Source: CAZUWH01 sp964624075
GTDB lineage: Bacteria; Pseudomonadota; Alphaproteobacteria; Rhodospirillales; Rhodospirillaceae
DNA: 64,000 nt
NCBI GenBank assembly: GCA_964624075.1
Contig: CAZUWH010000001.1
Coordinates: 62,001 to 126,000 of the forward strand
Direction of reading: 5' to 3'
A program made the position numbers and the translations under genes. This document shows, piece after piece, positions 8,912-18,433 of this stretch (positions are counted from its first letter, which is position 1; the number at the start of each line of letters is the position of its first letter). The notes beneath the pieces are model-generated. The model was not told the DNA's origin. It did not search any database and saw only the letters and a list, made by a program, of their open reading frames with translations.

Positions 8912-9804
8912 GCCGCCCTCTCCACCATCCACTGCACTAAATCGGCGAAACCCATGCCGACATATGCAGCCTGTTCAGGAACCAGGGAGGTTGGTGTCAG
9001 GCCTGGCTGCGTATTAACTTCAAGGATGACTAGGCGCCTGCCGTCAAAACGGAAGTCGGCTCGTGACACGCCCCGGCACCCTAGGGTCAGATGCGCCAGG
9101 AGAGCAAGGCGCAAGGCCTCGGCCGTAACCACAGCCGGCAGGGACGCCGGCAGAAGGTGCCGGGAGCCGCCGGCGGCATACTTGGCCGCGTAGTCATAAA
9201 AGACGTGATCAGTGACGATTTCCGTCACAGCCAGCGGCCGGTCGCCCATAACGGCAACCGTCAATTCGCGGCCCGGGACGAATATCTCAGCTAATACGTG
9301 CTCTCCCTCAGGCCAGACTCCTTCACCAAATGGCACTTTTCCGTCTTCGTCGCGAATGATTCGTATGCCGACCGATGATCCTTCGTTCAGGGGCTTTATG
9401 ACATAAGGCCGGGGTAGGGGATCACCGGCCAACAGGTCAGCCCGACTGACCACTGCACCAGATGCAACCGGGATGCCGGCCTGTGCGAACAGCCGGCGCG
9501 CCATGGGTTTGTCCATGGCAAGGGCCGAGGCCATCAGACCGGAATGGGTGTAGGGAAGGCCGAGAATGTTCAGGATTCCCTGAATACACCCATCCTCGCC
9601 GAAACGGCCATGCAGGGCATTGAACACGACATCAGGCCGCGGGTCGAAATGGGTCAGCAGCGCGGTCATGTCGCGCGGCACATCCGCGGCCACCGCCTCG
9701 TAACCCAGGATCTGCAAGGCCGACACAACGACTGCCCCGCTCACCAGCGAGACCTCCCGCTCGGACGACCAGCCACCCATCAGTACCAGCACCCGCCTGG
9801 TCAT
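8899..9804 (-). CDS. ddl: D-alanine--D-alanine ligase
   Basis: Ddl makes the D-Ala-D-Ala dipeptide that MurF adds to the peptidoglycan precursor. The 301-residue ATP-grasp protein shows VLMGGWSSEREVSLVSG at the N-terminus, HGRFGEDGCIQGIL, VIKPLNEGSSVGI (ATP-binding lysine and glycine loop) and the C-terminal ILEVNTQPGLTPTSLVPEQA. ATG 9804 overlaps the murB stop as ATGA; the open frame upstream of it is not conserved. Confidence 0.96.
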   Translation of the reverse strand: MTRRVLVLMGGWSSEREVSLVSGAVVVSALQILGYEAVAADVPRDMTALLTHFDPRPDVVFNALHGRFGEDGCIQGILNILGLPYTHSGLMASALAMDKPMARRLFAQAGIPVASGAVVSRADLLAGDPLPRPYVIKPLNEGSSVGIRIIRDEDGKVPFGEGVWPEGEHVLAEIFVPGRELTVAVMGDRPLAVTEIVTDHVFYDYAAKYAAGGSRHLLPASLPAVVTAEALRLALLAHLTLGCRGVSRADFRFDGRRLVILEVNTQPGLTPTSLVPEQAAYVGMGFADLVQWMVERAACDA

Positions 9805-10769
9805 GACGCCATCTCCTCCTCTGGACGATCCGGCGTGCCCGGCAACGGGCGACCGATGCGGCGGATTTCCCACTCCAGAGTGATGCCGGTCACGTCCTGT
9901 ACCCGCCGGCGCACCTCCTCGCCCAGTGTCTCGAGGTCAGCAGCGGAGGCAGCGCCGGTATTGACAAGGAAGTTGCAATGTTTCTCGGATACTATCGCTC
10001 CTCCCTGCCGCAGGCCGCGGCAGCCGGCACGGTCGATCAACTCCCAGGCGCGCACACCACCGGGATTGCGGAAGGTGGACCCGCCGGTGCGCATCCGCAG
10101 CGGCTGCGACTCTTCACGGCGGCGGCGGATTTCAGCTATGCGCGCCGCGATGGCAGGCAGATCATCGGAATGCCCTTGCAGAACCGCGCTTGTGAAGATC
10201 CATGTCTCTGCCACGGTGGCATGGCGATAGGAAAAGCCCATCGCCGCTGGACCAAGACGATGCAACCGGCCCTGTCCGTCCACCGCTTCGGCCTCCACCA
10301 GAACGTCCTTGATTTCGGCCTCGTAGGCGCCGGCATTCATACGCAAAGCGCCGCCGATGGTCCCGGGAACGCCGGAGAGGAATTCAAGACCGCCCACGCC
10401 GGCCTCACAGGCCAGGGCTGCCACATTGGCATCAAGCGCCGCAGCGCCACAGCGCAGGCGGTCCTTCCCCTCGACCGTGATGGCGGCAAAACCGCGTCCA
10501 AGCCGGATCACCACGCCCGGTACACCACCATCGCGCACCAGCAGGTTGGAGCCGACCCCGATCACCGTTATCGGGATCTCGGCCGGACGGGTGGCGAGAA
10601 AATGCGCCAGATCCGCGCTGTCAGCAGGGCGGAACATGACTTCCGCCACTCCTCCGACCTGGAACCAGGTGATGCCGGCCAGGGACGCATCCATCGTATG
10701 GCGTCCGCGTACCCCCGGCAGACGGTCAAGCAGAGAAGCGGAACGTGTAGAGGCTCTCGTTGTCGTCAT
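9801..10769 (-). CDS. murB: UDP-N-acetylenolpyruvoylglucosamine reductase
   Basis: MurB is the FAD- and NADPH-dependent reductase that produces UDP-MurNAc. The 322-residue protein has TWFQVGGVAEVMFRP, the FAD-binding GVGSNLLVRDGGVPGVVIRL, GTIGGALRMNAGAY, and the C-terminal GGSTFRNPGG and GAIVSEKHCNFLVN blocks, the latter with the catalytic-site glutamate region. The start at 10769 overlaps the murC stop by four bases. It resembles the shorter, type II MurB form common in alphaproteobacteria. Confidence 0.96.
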   Translation of the reverse strand: MTTTRASTRSASLLDRLPGVRGRHTMDASLAGITWFQVGGVAEVMFRPADSADLAHFLATRPAEIPITVIGVGSNLLVRDGGVPGVVIRLGRGFAAITVEGKDRLRCGAAALDANVAALACEAGVGGLEFLSGVPGTIGGALRMNAGAYEAEIKDVLVEAEAVDGQGRLHRLGPAAMGFSYRHATVAETWIFTSAVLQGHSDDLPAIAARIAEIRRRREESQPLRMRTGGSTFRNPGGVRAWELIDRAGCRGLRQGGAIVSEKHCNFLVNTGAASAADLETLGEEVRRRVQDVTGITLEWEIRRIGRPLPGTPDRPEEEMAS

Positions 10770-12193
10770 GGCCTCTCCTCCACCGTCCGCAAACGAGCCA
10801 GCGCGCCTGGCAGGGCATGAGCCCAGTGGGTGATACTGCCCGCCCCCAGGCAGACGACGCAATCTCCCGGCTCTGCCAAGTCATCGATCATCGCTGCCAG
10901 CACCTGTTCGTTCGGCAGGGCCACGACATGGCGATGACCGTGCGCACGCAGGCCATCGACCAGTGCCTCGCGGTGCACATCGGCGATGGGGGACTCACCG
11001 GCCGGATAAACTTCAGCGACCATGACCGTGTCGGCATCGTTGAAGCAGGTGCAGAAGGCATCAAACAGATTCCGCAAGCGGGTATAACGGTGTGGCTGCA
11101 CCACGGCGATGACCCGGCCGGTACAGGCGCTGCGGGCTGCCTTCAGGGCGGCAGCAATTTCGACCGGGTGATGCCCATAGTCGTCAATCACCATCACGCC
11201 ATCGACCACACCGGTGCAGGTAAAACGGCGCCTGACACCACTGAAGGCGGCAAGTGCGCGTGCAATCACGGCATTCTCCACCCCCATCCGCACGGCAACC
11301 GTGATGGCAGCCAGGGCGTTCTGAACGTTGTGAAGGCCGTACATGGGCAGACGTACGTCGGCAAGGGAACGGCTCATGCCGGTCAGGCGGTCAGTCACCA
11401 CGACGTCAAACCTTGCTCCCCGCGTGTCCAGGGCAACATTGAGGGCCCGGACGTCGGCCTGTGGATTCAAACCGTAGGTGACAATCTTACGATCCACCAC
11501 CCGGGCGATCAGGGCCTGGACCTCGGGGTGGTCGAGGCACAGCGTGGCAAAGCCATAGAAGGGAATGTTCTGCACAAAGATCTGGAAGGCTTCCCGCACG
11601 CCATCGAAACTGCCCCAGAAATCGAGATGTTCGGGATCAATGTTGGTGACTACGGCGATGGTGGCCGGCAGCCTGGTGAAGGTTCCATCCGATTCGTCTG
11701 CCTCCACCACCATCCAGTCGCCTCCTCCCAGGCGGGCGTTGGTGTCATAGGCGTTGATGATCCCGCCGTTGATGATGGTCGGGTCGAAGCCGGCGGTATC
11801 CAGCAGGGCTGCCACCATCGACGTGGTGGTTGTCTTGCCGTGGGTGCCTGCCACCGCCACCGAGTACTTAAGCCGCATCAGTTCCGCCAGCATTTCGGCA
11901 CGCCGCACCACTGGAATCAAACGCGCCCGGGCGGCCGTGACCTCCGGATTGTCGTTTCCGATGGCGGTTGAGACTACCACCACCGTGGCAGAGCCCAGGT
12001 TTCCGGCTGCATGTCCTACCATGACCGGGATTCCCAGCCGGCGCAGACGCTGGACGTTGGCGCCGTCTACCACGTCCGAGCCCTGAACCGCGTAGCCGAG
12101 ATTGTGCAGGATCTCCGCGATTCCGGACATGCCGATGCCGCCGATGCCGATGAAATGCAGTGTGCCGATGTCGAGCGGCAAGGTACGGATCAT
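10766..12193 (-). CDS. murC: UDP-N-acetylmuramate--L-alanine ligase
   Basis: MurC adds L-alanine to UDP-MurNAc, starting the stem peptide. The 475-residue protein carries the N-terminal UDP-binding loop FIGIGGIGMSGIAEIL, the ATP-binding AVAGTHGKTTTTSM, a VEADESDGTF segment and DDYGHHPVEI typical of MurC. ATG 12193 is chosen because it makes a four-base overlap with the murG stop and immediately precedes the conserved region; about 49 upstream codons are open but unrelated to the family. Confidence 0.97.
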   Translation of the reverse strand: MIRTLPLDIGTLHFIGIGGIGMSGIAEILHNLGYAVQGSDVVDGANVQRLRRLGIPVMVGHAAGNLGSATVVVVSTAIGNDNPEVTAARARLIPVVRRAEMLAELMRLKYSVAVAGTHGKTTTTSMVAALLDTAGFDPTIINGGIINAYDTNARLGGGDWMVVEADESDGTFTRLPATIAVVTNIDPEHLDFWGSFDGVREAFQIFVQNIPFYGFATLCLDHPEVQALIARVVDRKIVTYGLNPQADVRALNVALDTRGARFDVVVTDRLTGMSRSLADVRLPMYGLHNVQNALAAITVAVRMGVENAVIARALAAFSGVRRRFTCTGVVDGVMVIDDYGHHPVEIAAALKAARSACTGRVIAVVQPHRYTRLRNLFDAFCTCFNDADTVMVAEVYPAGESPIADVHREALVDGLRAHGHRHVVALPNEQVLAAMIDDLAEPGDCVVCLGAGSITHWAHALPGALARLRTVEERP

Positions 12194-13341
12194 GCGGCTT
12201 CTTCCTTTGCCCCGCCGACCCCGTCGTGCGGCCCTTGTTCCGGCATCAGAGCCTCGATCGTGTCGGCCAGCCGTTGCGTGGCATCGGGCAGGGCGATCCT
12301 GCCCGCGCAGGCAGCGGTCTTGGCCAACAGGGTCGGCCAATCAAAGAGCGTCTGCAGCCGGGCGGCCAGGGTCTCGGGTGTGAAGATTTCCTGCTGCATC
12401 AGCCACGCCCCGCCGGTCTCCGCCACGGCGTGGGCATTGGCGGTCTGGTGGTCATCGATGGCATGAGGGTAGGGCACCAGGATGGCCGGACGACCGGCCA
12501 CGGTCAGTTCAGCGACCGTCGAAGCGCCGGCGCGGGCAATGACCAGATGTGTCTCTGCCAGACGGGCCGGCATGTCGTCGAAAAAGGTCTCAAGTTCAAC
12601 CGCGATACCCGAGCCGTCATAAGCCGCGGCCACAATGACCCGGTCTTCGGCGCGCACCTGCTGGCTCACCCGCAGACGGGTCTGCAAGGTAACCGGCAGT
12701 CTGTTCAGAGCGGCAGGAACCACTTCACCGAAGATATGCGCACCCTGACTGCCACCGATTACCAGAATCCGCACCGGATCCCCGCGTCCGGGGGGCCTGT
12801 AGGACACCTCACGGACCGCCTGCACCGCCGGACGTACCGGCATGCCGATGTGGAGCGTATCGCCCCCCCGAGCATGGCCCGTTCCTGCAAACGAGACGGC
12901 CATCCGGCTGACCCACGGCGCCAACAGACGATTGGCCCGCCCCAGGACCGCGTTCTGTTCGTGCACTACCGTAGGATAGCCGGCCAGCACTGCCGCCACC
13001 ATGGGCGGCACCGAGGCATAGCTGCCAAATCCCACCACGACTGCCGGTCTCAGGCGCCGGATCAGCCGCAAGGCTTCACCTACGCCCCAAGCCAGCCTGA
13101 CAGCGTTCTTTATCATTTCGACCGGGCCGTGACCGGCAAGCCCCCCGGCAGAAACAGCATGAGCGGTGAGGCTGCCCAGCCTGCCATGCCAGGTGATGCC
13201 GCGCCGATCGGTTACCAGAACCAGAGCATGGCCGCGGTGCCACAGTTCCTCGGCTAGGGACTCGGCCGGGAACACGTGCCCGCCCGTGCCGCCGGCGGCA
13301 AGCAGGATCGGCCTTTCCCCGGACGGTACGGATGCCGTCAT
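12190..13341 (-). CDS. murG: Lipid II synthase MurG (N-acetylglucosaminyl transferase)
   Basis: MurG transfers GlcNAc from UDP-GlcNAc to lipid I at the inner membrane face, making lipid II. The 383-residue GT28 protein shows the N-terminal glycine loop AAGGTGGHVFPAESLAEEL, VVGFGSYASVPP, HEQNAVLGRANR, the second glycine loop VIGGSQGAHIF and the C-terminal ARAGASTVAEL plus VPYPHAIDDHQTANA nucleotide-sugar site. ATG 13341 overlaps the ftsW stop by four bases. Confidence 0.97.
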   Translation of the reverse strand: MTASVPSGERPILLAAGGTGGHVFPAESLAEELWHRGHALVLVTDRRGITWHGRLGSLTAHAVSAGGLAGHGPVEMIKNAVRLAWGVGEALRLIRRLRPAVVVGFGSYASVPPMVAAVLAGYPTVVHEQNAVLGRANRLLAPWVSRMAVSFAGTGHARGGDTLHIGMPVRPAVQAVREVSYRPPGRGDPVRILVIGGSQGAHIFGEVVPAALNRLPVTLQTRLRVSQQVRAEDRVIVAAAYDGSGIAVELETFFDDMPARLAETHLVIARAGASTVAELTVAGRPAILVPYPHAIDDHQTANAHAVAETGGAWLMQQEIFTPETLAARLQTLFDWPTLLAKTAACAGRIALPDATQRLADTIEALMPEQGPHDGVGGAKEEAA

Positions 13342-14474
13342 GGCAGTTCTTCCTCTCCGGCCCGGTGTCTGGTCAGGGCCAGCACCATGCCCATGCCAAA
13401 CGCCACCGCAAGCATTGATGAACCGCCATAGGAAATGAATGGTAGTGTCATGCCCTTGGTCGGCATCAGGCGCAAGGAAGAGGCCATGTTGATGATAGCC
13501 TGCAATCCGAATTGCACAAGAAGACCACTTGTTGCCAGAAGGACGAACAGGCTGTCGCTCTGGAAGGCCCGGATGAAGCCACGCAGAACCACGAAGGCAA
13601 ACAGTCCGACCATCAACAGACACAGAATCAAGCCGAATTCCTCGCCGGCCACAGCGAAGATGAAATCGGTATGTGCATCTGGCAGAACCTCCTTGACCCG
13701 TCCCTCGCCCGGCCCGGTGCCAACCAGACCGCCCTTGCGGAAGGCCTGTAATGCCTTGGCAATCTGATAGGAATCCCCCGAATCCGGATCAAGGAAACGA
13801 TCGACGCGGCTGCGCACGTGATCGAACAGGAAATAGGCTCCAACCCCTGATGAAATGCCGCCGACGACCAGCAGCAACACCCAAAACAGACTAAGACCTG
13901 CCAGAAAGTACTGAATGGCCCATACAACTGATACTACCAATGACATGCCAACATCCGGCTGCAACAGCAAAAGTGTGATCACCGCGCCACAAAGGGCGAC
14001 TACGATCCAGTCGCCGGGGAAAACATTCGTGCTGGAACGACTGGCGGCGAATATCCAGGCGGTAACGACGGCAAAGGTCGGCTTGACGAATTCAGAGGGC
14101 TGGAGCGAGAAGCCCGGCAGGTTGATCCAGCGTGTTGCCCCCTTGACTTCCTCCCCGACCATCAGGGTAAGCACCATCAGACCCATGGCCACCAGGAAAC
14201 CGATTGTTCCCAGACGGCGCACAGTACGGTGTGTCTGGAGCGACACCAGCCATAGGACCCCTATCGCGAGTAGAATGAAAATGGCGTGGCGATAAACAAA
14301 ATGGAAACTGGATGCCCCGATACGGTGCGCGACGGCCGGACTTGCTGCAAGCGTCAGCAGTGCGCCGATGGTGACCAGCGCCCCCACTGCCCCGAGTATC
14401 CAACGATCCACGGTCCACCACCAGCGGCCCACGGCGCTGGTATCGAGACGCGTGAAGGAGGTTGCCCGCGTCAT
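13338..14474 (-). CDS. ftsW: Peptidoglycan glycosyltransferase FtsW (SEDS family)
   Basis: FtsW polymerises lipid II glycan strands at the septum together with its partner FtsI. The 378-residue protein is very hydrophobic, with about ten membrane segments. Signature regions include the GFSLQPSEFVKP loop, LLQPDVGMSLVV and the C-terminal PTKGMTLPFISYGGSSM. The start overlaps the murD stop by four bases. Confidence 0.96.
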   Translation of the reverse strand: MTRATSFTRLDTSAVGRWWWTVDRWILGAVGALVTIGALLTLAASPAVAHRIGASSFHFVYRHAIFILLAIGVLWLVSLQTHRTVRRLGTIGFLVAMGLMVLTLMVGEEVKGATRWINLPGFSLQPSEFVKPTFAVVTAWIFAASRSSTNVFPGDWIVVALCGAVITLLLLQPDVGMSLVVSVVWAIQYFLAGLSLFWVLLLVVGGISSGVGAYFLFDHVRSRVDRFLDPDSGDSYQIAKALQAFRKGGLVGTGPGEGRVKEVLPDAHTDFIFAVAGEEFGLILCLLMVGLFAFVVLRGFIRAFQSDSLFVLLATSGLLVQFGLQAIINMASSLRLMPTKGMTLPFISYGGSSMLAVAFGMGMVLALTRHRAGEEELP

Positions 14475-15847
14475 GGCAAGACCTCGCGCCGGCCGGGCAG
14501 GGCTGCCACCAGTTCACGGAAAACGGTGCCACGCTGTTCGAAGCTCTCGAACTGGTCCCACGAGGCACACGCCGGCGACAGCAGAACCACCGCTCCAGGA
14601 ATGCGCTCACGGGCGGCCATCGCGTGCGCCTCCGCCACGGCCACGGCGAGCGTGCCACATTGCGTGCCCGGAACCCGGCCCTCCAGGGTGCGATTGAAGG
14701 CAGGGGCCGCTTCGCCGATCAGGAAGGCATGGCGAACCCGTGGAAACAGCGGCGTCAGTGCCGTAATACCGCCTTCCTTGGGCCTTCCCCCAGCAATCCA
14801 GTACAGGGCATCATAGCAGGTCAGGGCCTTTTCGGTCGCATCGGCGTTGGTCGCCTTGCTGTCGTTGACGTAGCGCACGCCGTCGATGACGGCGACCAGT
14901 TCCTGACGGTGCGCGAGACCGGGGAAGGTCCGCAGCGCTGCGGCGATGGTGGCGGGGGCAACACCCAGCGCCCGGGTCGCGGCAAAGGCTGCGGCGGCGT
15001 TCTGGCCATTGTGCCGGCCGGGCAGAGCCGGTGCGGCGGAAAGGTCAGCCACGACCTCACCGTTCTCATCGGCCAGCACGCCGCCTGTTACATGAACCCC
15101 CACCGGATCGCGGACGGAAACCGGGATAACGGGAAAGCCCCGCTCCAGCAGCGTCTCCCGTACCGCGGCGCTGGGAGTATCGTCCATGCCCACCACCGCT
15201 GTGCCTGTCGGCTTCAGGCCGGCGAAAAGACGACGCTTGGCGGCAATGTAGCCCTCCATGCCACCATGCCGGTGCAGATGATCTGGCGTGATGTTCAGAA
15301 GCACCCCTCCATCGAGGGCCAGCGATGGCGTCAGCTCGAGCTGATAGGATGACAGTTCGATCACATAAACGCCCCCGGGCCCGAAAAACGGGAATTCCAG
15401 CACTGGCAGGCCCAGATTGCCACCTGCTGCCGCCGGATGACCGGCGAAAGCAAGGATGTGGGCGATCAGGGCAGTGGTTGTTGACTTGCCATTCGTTCCG
15501 GTCACCCCGATGCAACGGGCAACTGGCCTGCTCTGCATCAGCAGCTCAACATCACAGACCGGAACCACCCCGACCGCCCGCGCCGCCCGCGCGACCGGAT
15601 GCGGTGCAGGCCAGATGTGCGGAATGCCGGGGCTCCACAGGAGACAGGCGATATCACGCCAGTCGATACCCGTAAGATCGACGACCTCGAATCCCTCTCC
15701 TCCCGCATCGATCCGCCTGGCAGGATCGTCGTCCCACACCCGGATCCGGGCACCGCTGGCCTGCAATGCACGTGCGGCGGTCCGACCCGATCGCCCGAAC
15801 CCCATGACTGCCACCGTCTGGCCCGTATACTGTCTTGTCTCAATCAC
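14471..15847 (-). CDS. murD: UDP-N-acetylmuramoylalanine--D-glutamate ligase
   Basis: MurD adds D-glutamate to UDP-MurNAc-L-Ala. The 458-residue protein has the N-terminal nucleotide loop VMGFGRSGRTAARAL, the ATP-binding GVTGTNGKSTTTALI, ELSSYQLELTPSL, NITPDHLHRHG and the C-terminal YVNDSKATNADATEKAL, all typical. Its start lies 7 bases after the mraY stop. Confidence 0.97.
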   Translation of the reverse strand: MIETRQYTGQTVAVMGFGRSGRTAARALQASGARIRVWDDDPARRIDAGGEGFEVVDLTGIDWRDIACLLWSPGIPHIWPAPHPVARAARAVGVVPVCDVELLMQSRPVARCIGVTGTNGKSTTTALIAHILAFAGHPAAAGGNLGLPVLEFPFFGPGGVYVIELSSYQLELTPSLALDGGVLLNITPDHLHRHGGMEGYIAAKRRLFAGLKPTGTAVVGMDDTPSAAVRETLLERGFPVIPVSVRDPVGVHVTGGVLADENGEVVADLSAAPALPGRHNGQNAAAAFAATRALGVAPATIAAALRTFPGLAHRQELVAVIDGVRYVNDSKATNADATEKALTCYDALYWIAGGRPKEGGITALTPLFPRVRHAFLIGEAAPAFNRTLEGRVPGTQCGTLAVAVAEAHAMAARERIPGAVVLLSPACASWDQFESFEQRGTVFRELVAALPGRREVLP

Positions 15848-15854
15848 GATCGCC

Positions 15855-16949
15855 TCATCGCAGCTTCAGGGTTGACAACCCGGCGATAGCCAGGATCGTG
15901 GCAATGATCCAGAACCGGATCACAATGGTCGGTTCTTTCCAGCCCTTTTTTTCAAAGTGATGATGCAGGGGTGCCATGCGGAATACGCGCTTGCCCGTCA
16001 GCCGGAACGAGATCACCTGGACGATCACCGATACCGCTTCGAGAACGAACAGTCCGCCGACGACGGCGAGCACCAGTTCGTGCCTGGTGATGACGCTGAC
16101 GGTGCCAAGCGCTCCTCCCATGGCGAGCGAGCCCGTGTCGCCCATGAACACCATTGCCGGCGGTGCATTGAACCACAGGAATCCCAGCCCCGCCCCGATT
16201 AGGGCACCACAGAACACGGCCAGTTCACCGGCACCCGGCATGTGGTGAATCTGCAAGTAACTGGCAAATACCAGGTGGCCGGACAGATAGGCGATCAGCA
16301 TGAACACGCCAGCAGCGATCAGGACCGGCACCGTGGCCAGACCGTCCAGACCATCGGTCAGGTTGACGGCATTGGAAGCCCCGACCATAACGACCGTCGC
16401 GAATACCACATAGAACAGCCCGAGGTCGAGCACCACGTTCTTCAGGAACGGTAGAGCAAGGCCCGTTGCCACGACATCCTTGCTCTGGGTGAAATGAACG
16501 ATCAGTCCTGCGGCAACGGTTCCGAGCACGAACTGGGCCAGAAGCTTGAGCCGTCCAGGCAGACCGCCACTATGGTGGCGTGTCACCTTGAGGTAGTCGT
16601 CGGCAAAGCCGATGGCCCCATATCCGAGTGTCACCAGAAGGGTCACCCAGACGAAACCGTTGCTCAAGTCCGCCCACAGCATGGTTCCCAGTCCCACCCC
16701 GAGCAGGATCATGATCCCGCCCATGGTTGGTGTGCCCTTCTTCTCAAGCAGATGGCGCTCAGGTCCATCGAGACGGATCGGCTGGCCTTCCCCCTGCTTG
16801 CGCTTGAGCCAGCCGATGATGGCCGGCCCGAAGACAAAAGCGAACAGCAGGGCCGTCAGTACGGCACCGCCGGTCCGAAAGGTCAGATAGCGGAACAGAT
16901 TAAACAGTCCGGGTTCATCAGCCAGAGGCGCAAGAAGATTGTAAAGCAT
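15855..16949 (-). CDS. mraY: Phospho-N-acetylmuramoyl-pentapeptide transferase
   Basis: MraY transfers phospho-MurNAc-pentapeptide to undecaprenyl phosphate, producing lipid I in the membrane. The 364-residue polytopic protein shows KKGTPTMGGI, FADDYLKVTRHHSGG with the magnesium-binding aspartates, NAVNLTDGLDGLAT and the MAPLHHHFEKKGWKE histidine loop. It lies between murF and murD in the cluster. Confidence 0.97.
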   Translation of the reverse strand: MLYNLLAPLADEPGLFNLFRYLTFRTGGAVLTALLFAFVFGPAIIGWLKRKQGEGQPIRLDGPERHLLEKKGTPTMGGIMILLGVGLGTMLWADLSNGFVWVTLLVTLGYGAIGFADDYLKVTRHHSGGLPGRLKLLAQFVLGTVAAGLIVHFTQSKDVVATGLALPFLKNVVLDLGLFYVVFATVVMVGASNAVNLTDGLDGLATVPVLIAAGVFMLIAYLSGHLVFASYLQIHHMPGAGELAVFCGALIGAGLGFLWFNAPPAMVFMGDTGSLAMGGALGTVSVITRHELVLAVVGGLFVLEAVSVIVQVISFRLTGKRVFRMAPLHHHFEKKGWKEPTIVIRFWIIATILAIAGLSTLKLR

Positions 16950-16984
16950 GGCTCTTGTCGTTCCTCCGCCATTCGATGACCGTT

Positions 16985-18433
16985 TCAGTCCCTGGTTCTG
17001 CAGGGGTTGCGCACGCAGTGGGTGTCGAGAGCCGGAATGCTGCCGGCAAGCTGCCGCAGGGCCGTCACGATCAGGCTGGTCCGGCTGCCGGCCGATCCCT
17101 TCACCAGCACGACATCGCCCGGCCGGATCGCGTCCGTCACCGGCGCGGCCAGAAGGGCGGCACTGACGGTATGGCCCCCGCGCTGCGCCGGTGGCAGCGC
17201 CTCGTGCAGGTGGGCCATCAGAGAACCTGCCGTGAACACCAGATCGATCCGGTGATCCAGAATCGGCCTAGCCAGGCTGACATGCAGCGCGGTGCTTGCC
17301 GTTCCCAGTTCCAGCATGTCTCCCAGAACCGCGATTCGCCGTCCGCCCGGACCAGGCTGCACGGCCCCCAGCACGGCCAGGGCGGCCATCATTGCCACCG
17401 GACTGGCGTTGTAGCTTTCGTCGATGATTTCAATACTGCCCTGGCGCAACGCGAGCCGTTCGTGGCTTCCGCGGCCTGCTGGCGGATGCACGGCCGTCAG
17501 GGCATCGATCGCCGGCCCGATGCGCCCGCCGACCGCCTCAACCGCTGCCAGCACCGCCAGGCTGTTGAGGGCCCAATGATGGCCATGCATCCCGAGCCCG
17601 TATGCGACGGCCTGTTCTAGTACATTGGCCTCGACCATGGTGCCATCGTCGATGATCGCGCAGTTGCACAGACGAAACTCGGCATCAGGGTAGCTGCCAA
17701 AGCCGTAGATGCGGGTGATGCCAGCGCCAAGCGCGTGACGTGCCAGACGATCAAAATGAGGGGTGTCGCGGTTGAGAATGGCGATACCGTCCCGATTCAT
17801 GCCCGCAAAGATTTCCGCCTTGGCGTCGGCAATCGCGGCGACGGAGGTGAAAAATTCAAGATGCGCGGGCGCGACGGCCGTGATCACGGCCACGTCGGGC
17901 CGGGCCAGCCGTGACAGGATCGCAAGCTCGCCGGCATGGTTCATGCCCATTTCCAAGACGACGAAGACAGATGCGGCCGGCATGCGGGCAAGCGTCAACG
18001 GTACTCCCCAATGATTGTTGAGATTGCCTTGCGTGGCGTGGGTCGGTCCCTGCCGGGCCAGAACCTCTTTCAACATTTCCTTGGTGCCGGTTTTGCCAAC
18101 GGAGCCGGTAACGGCGACCACACGCGCTGCGCTGCGGGCGCGCGCCCGGCGTGCCAGAGCCTCCAGGGCGTTCCGGGTGTCCTCTACCACCAGGAGCCGC
18201 TCCGGCGGGATGACGCCATCTGGTACCCCTGCTACCACGGCCGCTGCTGCACCCCTCGCTAGGGCGGCGGCAACAAAATCATGGCCATCATGGTTGGGAC
18301 CACGCAAGGCGACGAACAGATCCCCTGCCGTCACGGTCCGGCTGTCGATGGAGACGCCGTATGCCCCCCATCCGGCGGCAACACGCCCGCCGGTGGTCCT
18401 GGCCGCCTCCGCTGCCGTCCATAAAACCGTCAT
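16985..18433 (-). CDS. murF: UDP-N-acetylmuramoyl-tripeptide--D-alanyl-D-alanine ligase
   Basis: MurF adds D-Ala-D-Ala to complete the pentapeptide precursor. The 482-residue protein shows ATP-binding GSVGKTGTKEML (a small change from the more usual GSxGKTTTK), GNLNNHWGVPLTLA, EMGMNHAGEL and DESYNASPVAMMAAL. It overlaps the murE stop by four bases. Confidence 0.96.
   Translation of the reverse strand: MTVLWTAAEAARTTGGRVAAGWGAYGVSIDSRTVTAGDLFVALRGPNHDGHDFVAAALARGAAAAVVAGVPDGVIPPERLLVVEDTRNALEALARRARARSAARVVAVTGSVGKTGTKEMLKEVLARQGPTHATQGNLNNHWGVPLTLARMPAASVFVVLEMGMNHAGELAILSRLARPDVAVITAVAPAHLEFFTSVAAIADAKAEIFAGMNRDGIAILNRDTPHFDRLARHALGAGITRIYGFGSYPDAEFRLCNCAIIDDGTMVEANVLEQAVAYGLGMHGHHWALNSLAVLAAVEAVGGRIGPAIDALTAVHPPAGRGSHERLALRQGSIEIIDESYNASPVAMMAALAVLGAVQPGPGGRRIAVLGDMLELGTASTALHVSLARPILDHRIDLVFTAGSLMAHLHEALPPAQRGGHTVSAALLAAPVTDAIRPGDVVLVKGSAGSRTSLIVTALRQLAGSIPALDTHCVRNPCRTRD

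Noticed and set aside
10760..13257. Long plus-strand open frames (up to about 400 codons) opposite murB, murC and murG
   Set aside because: They lie wholly antisense to well-identified mur genes, have no family features or ribosome binding sites, and are expected by chance in GC-rich DNA.
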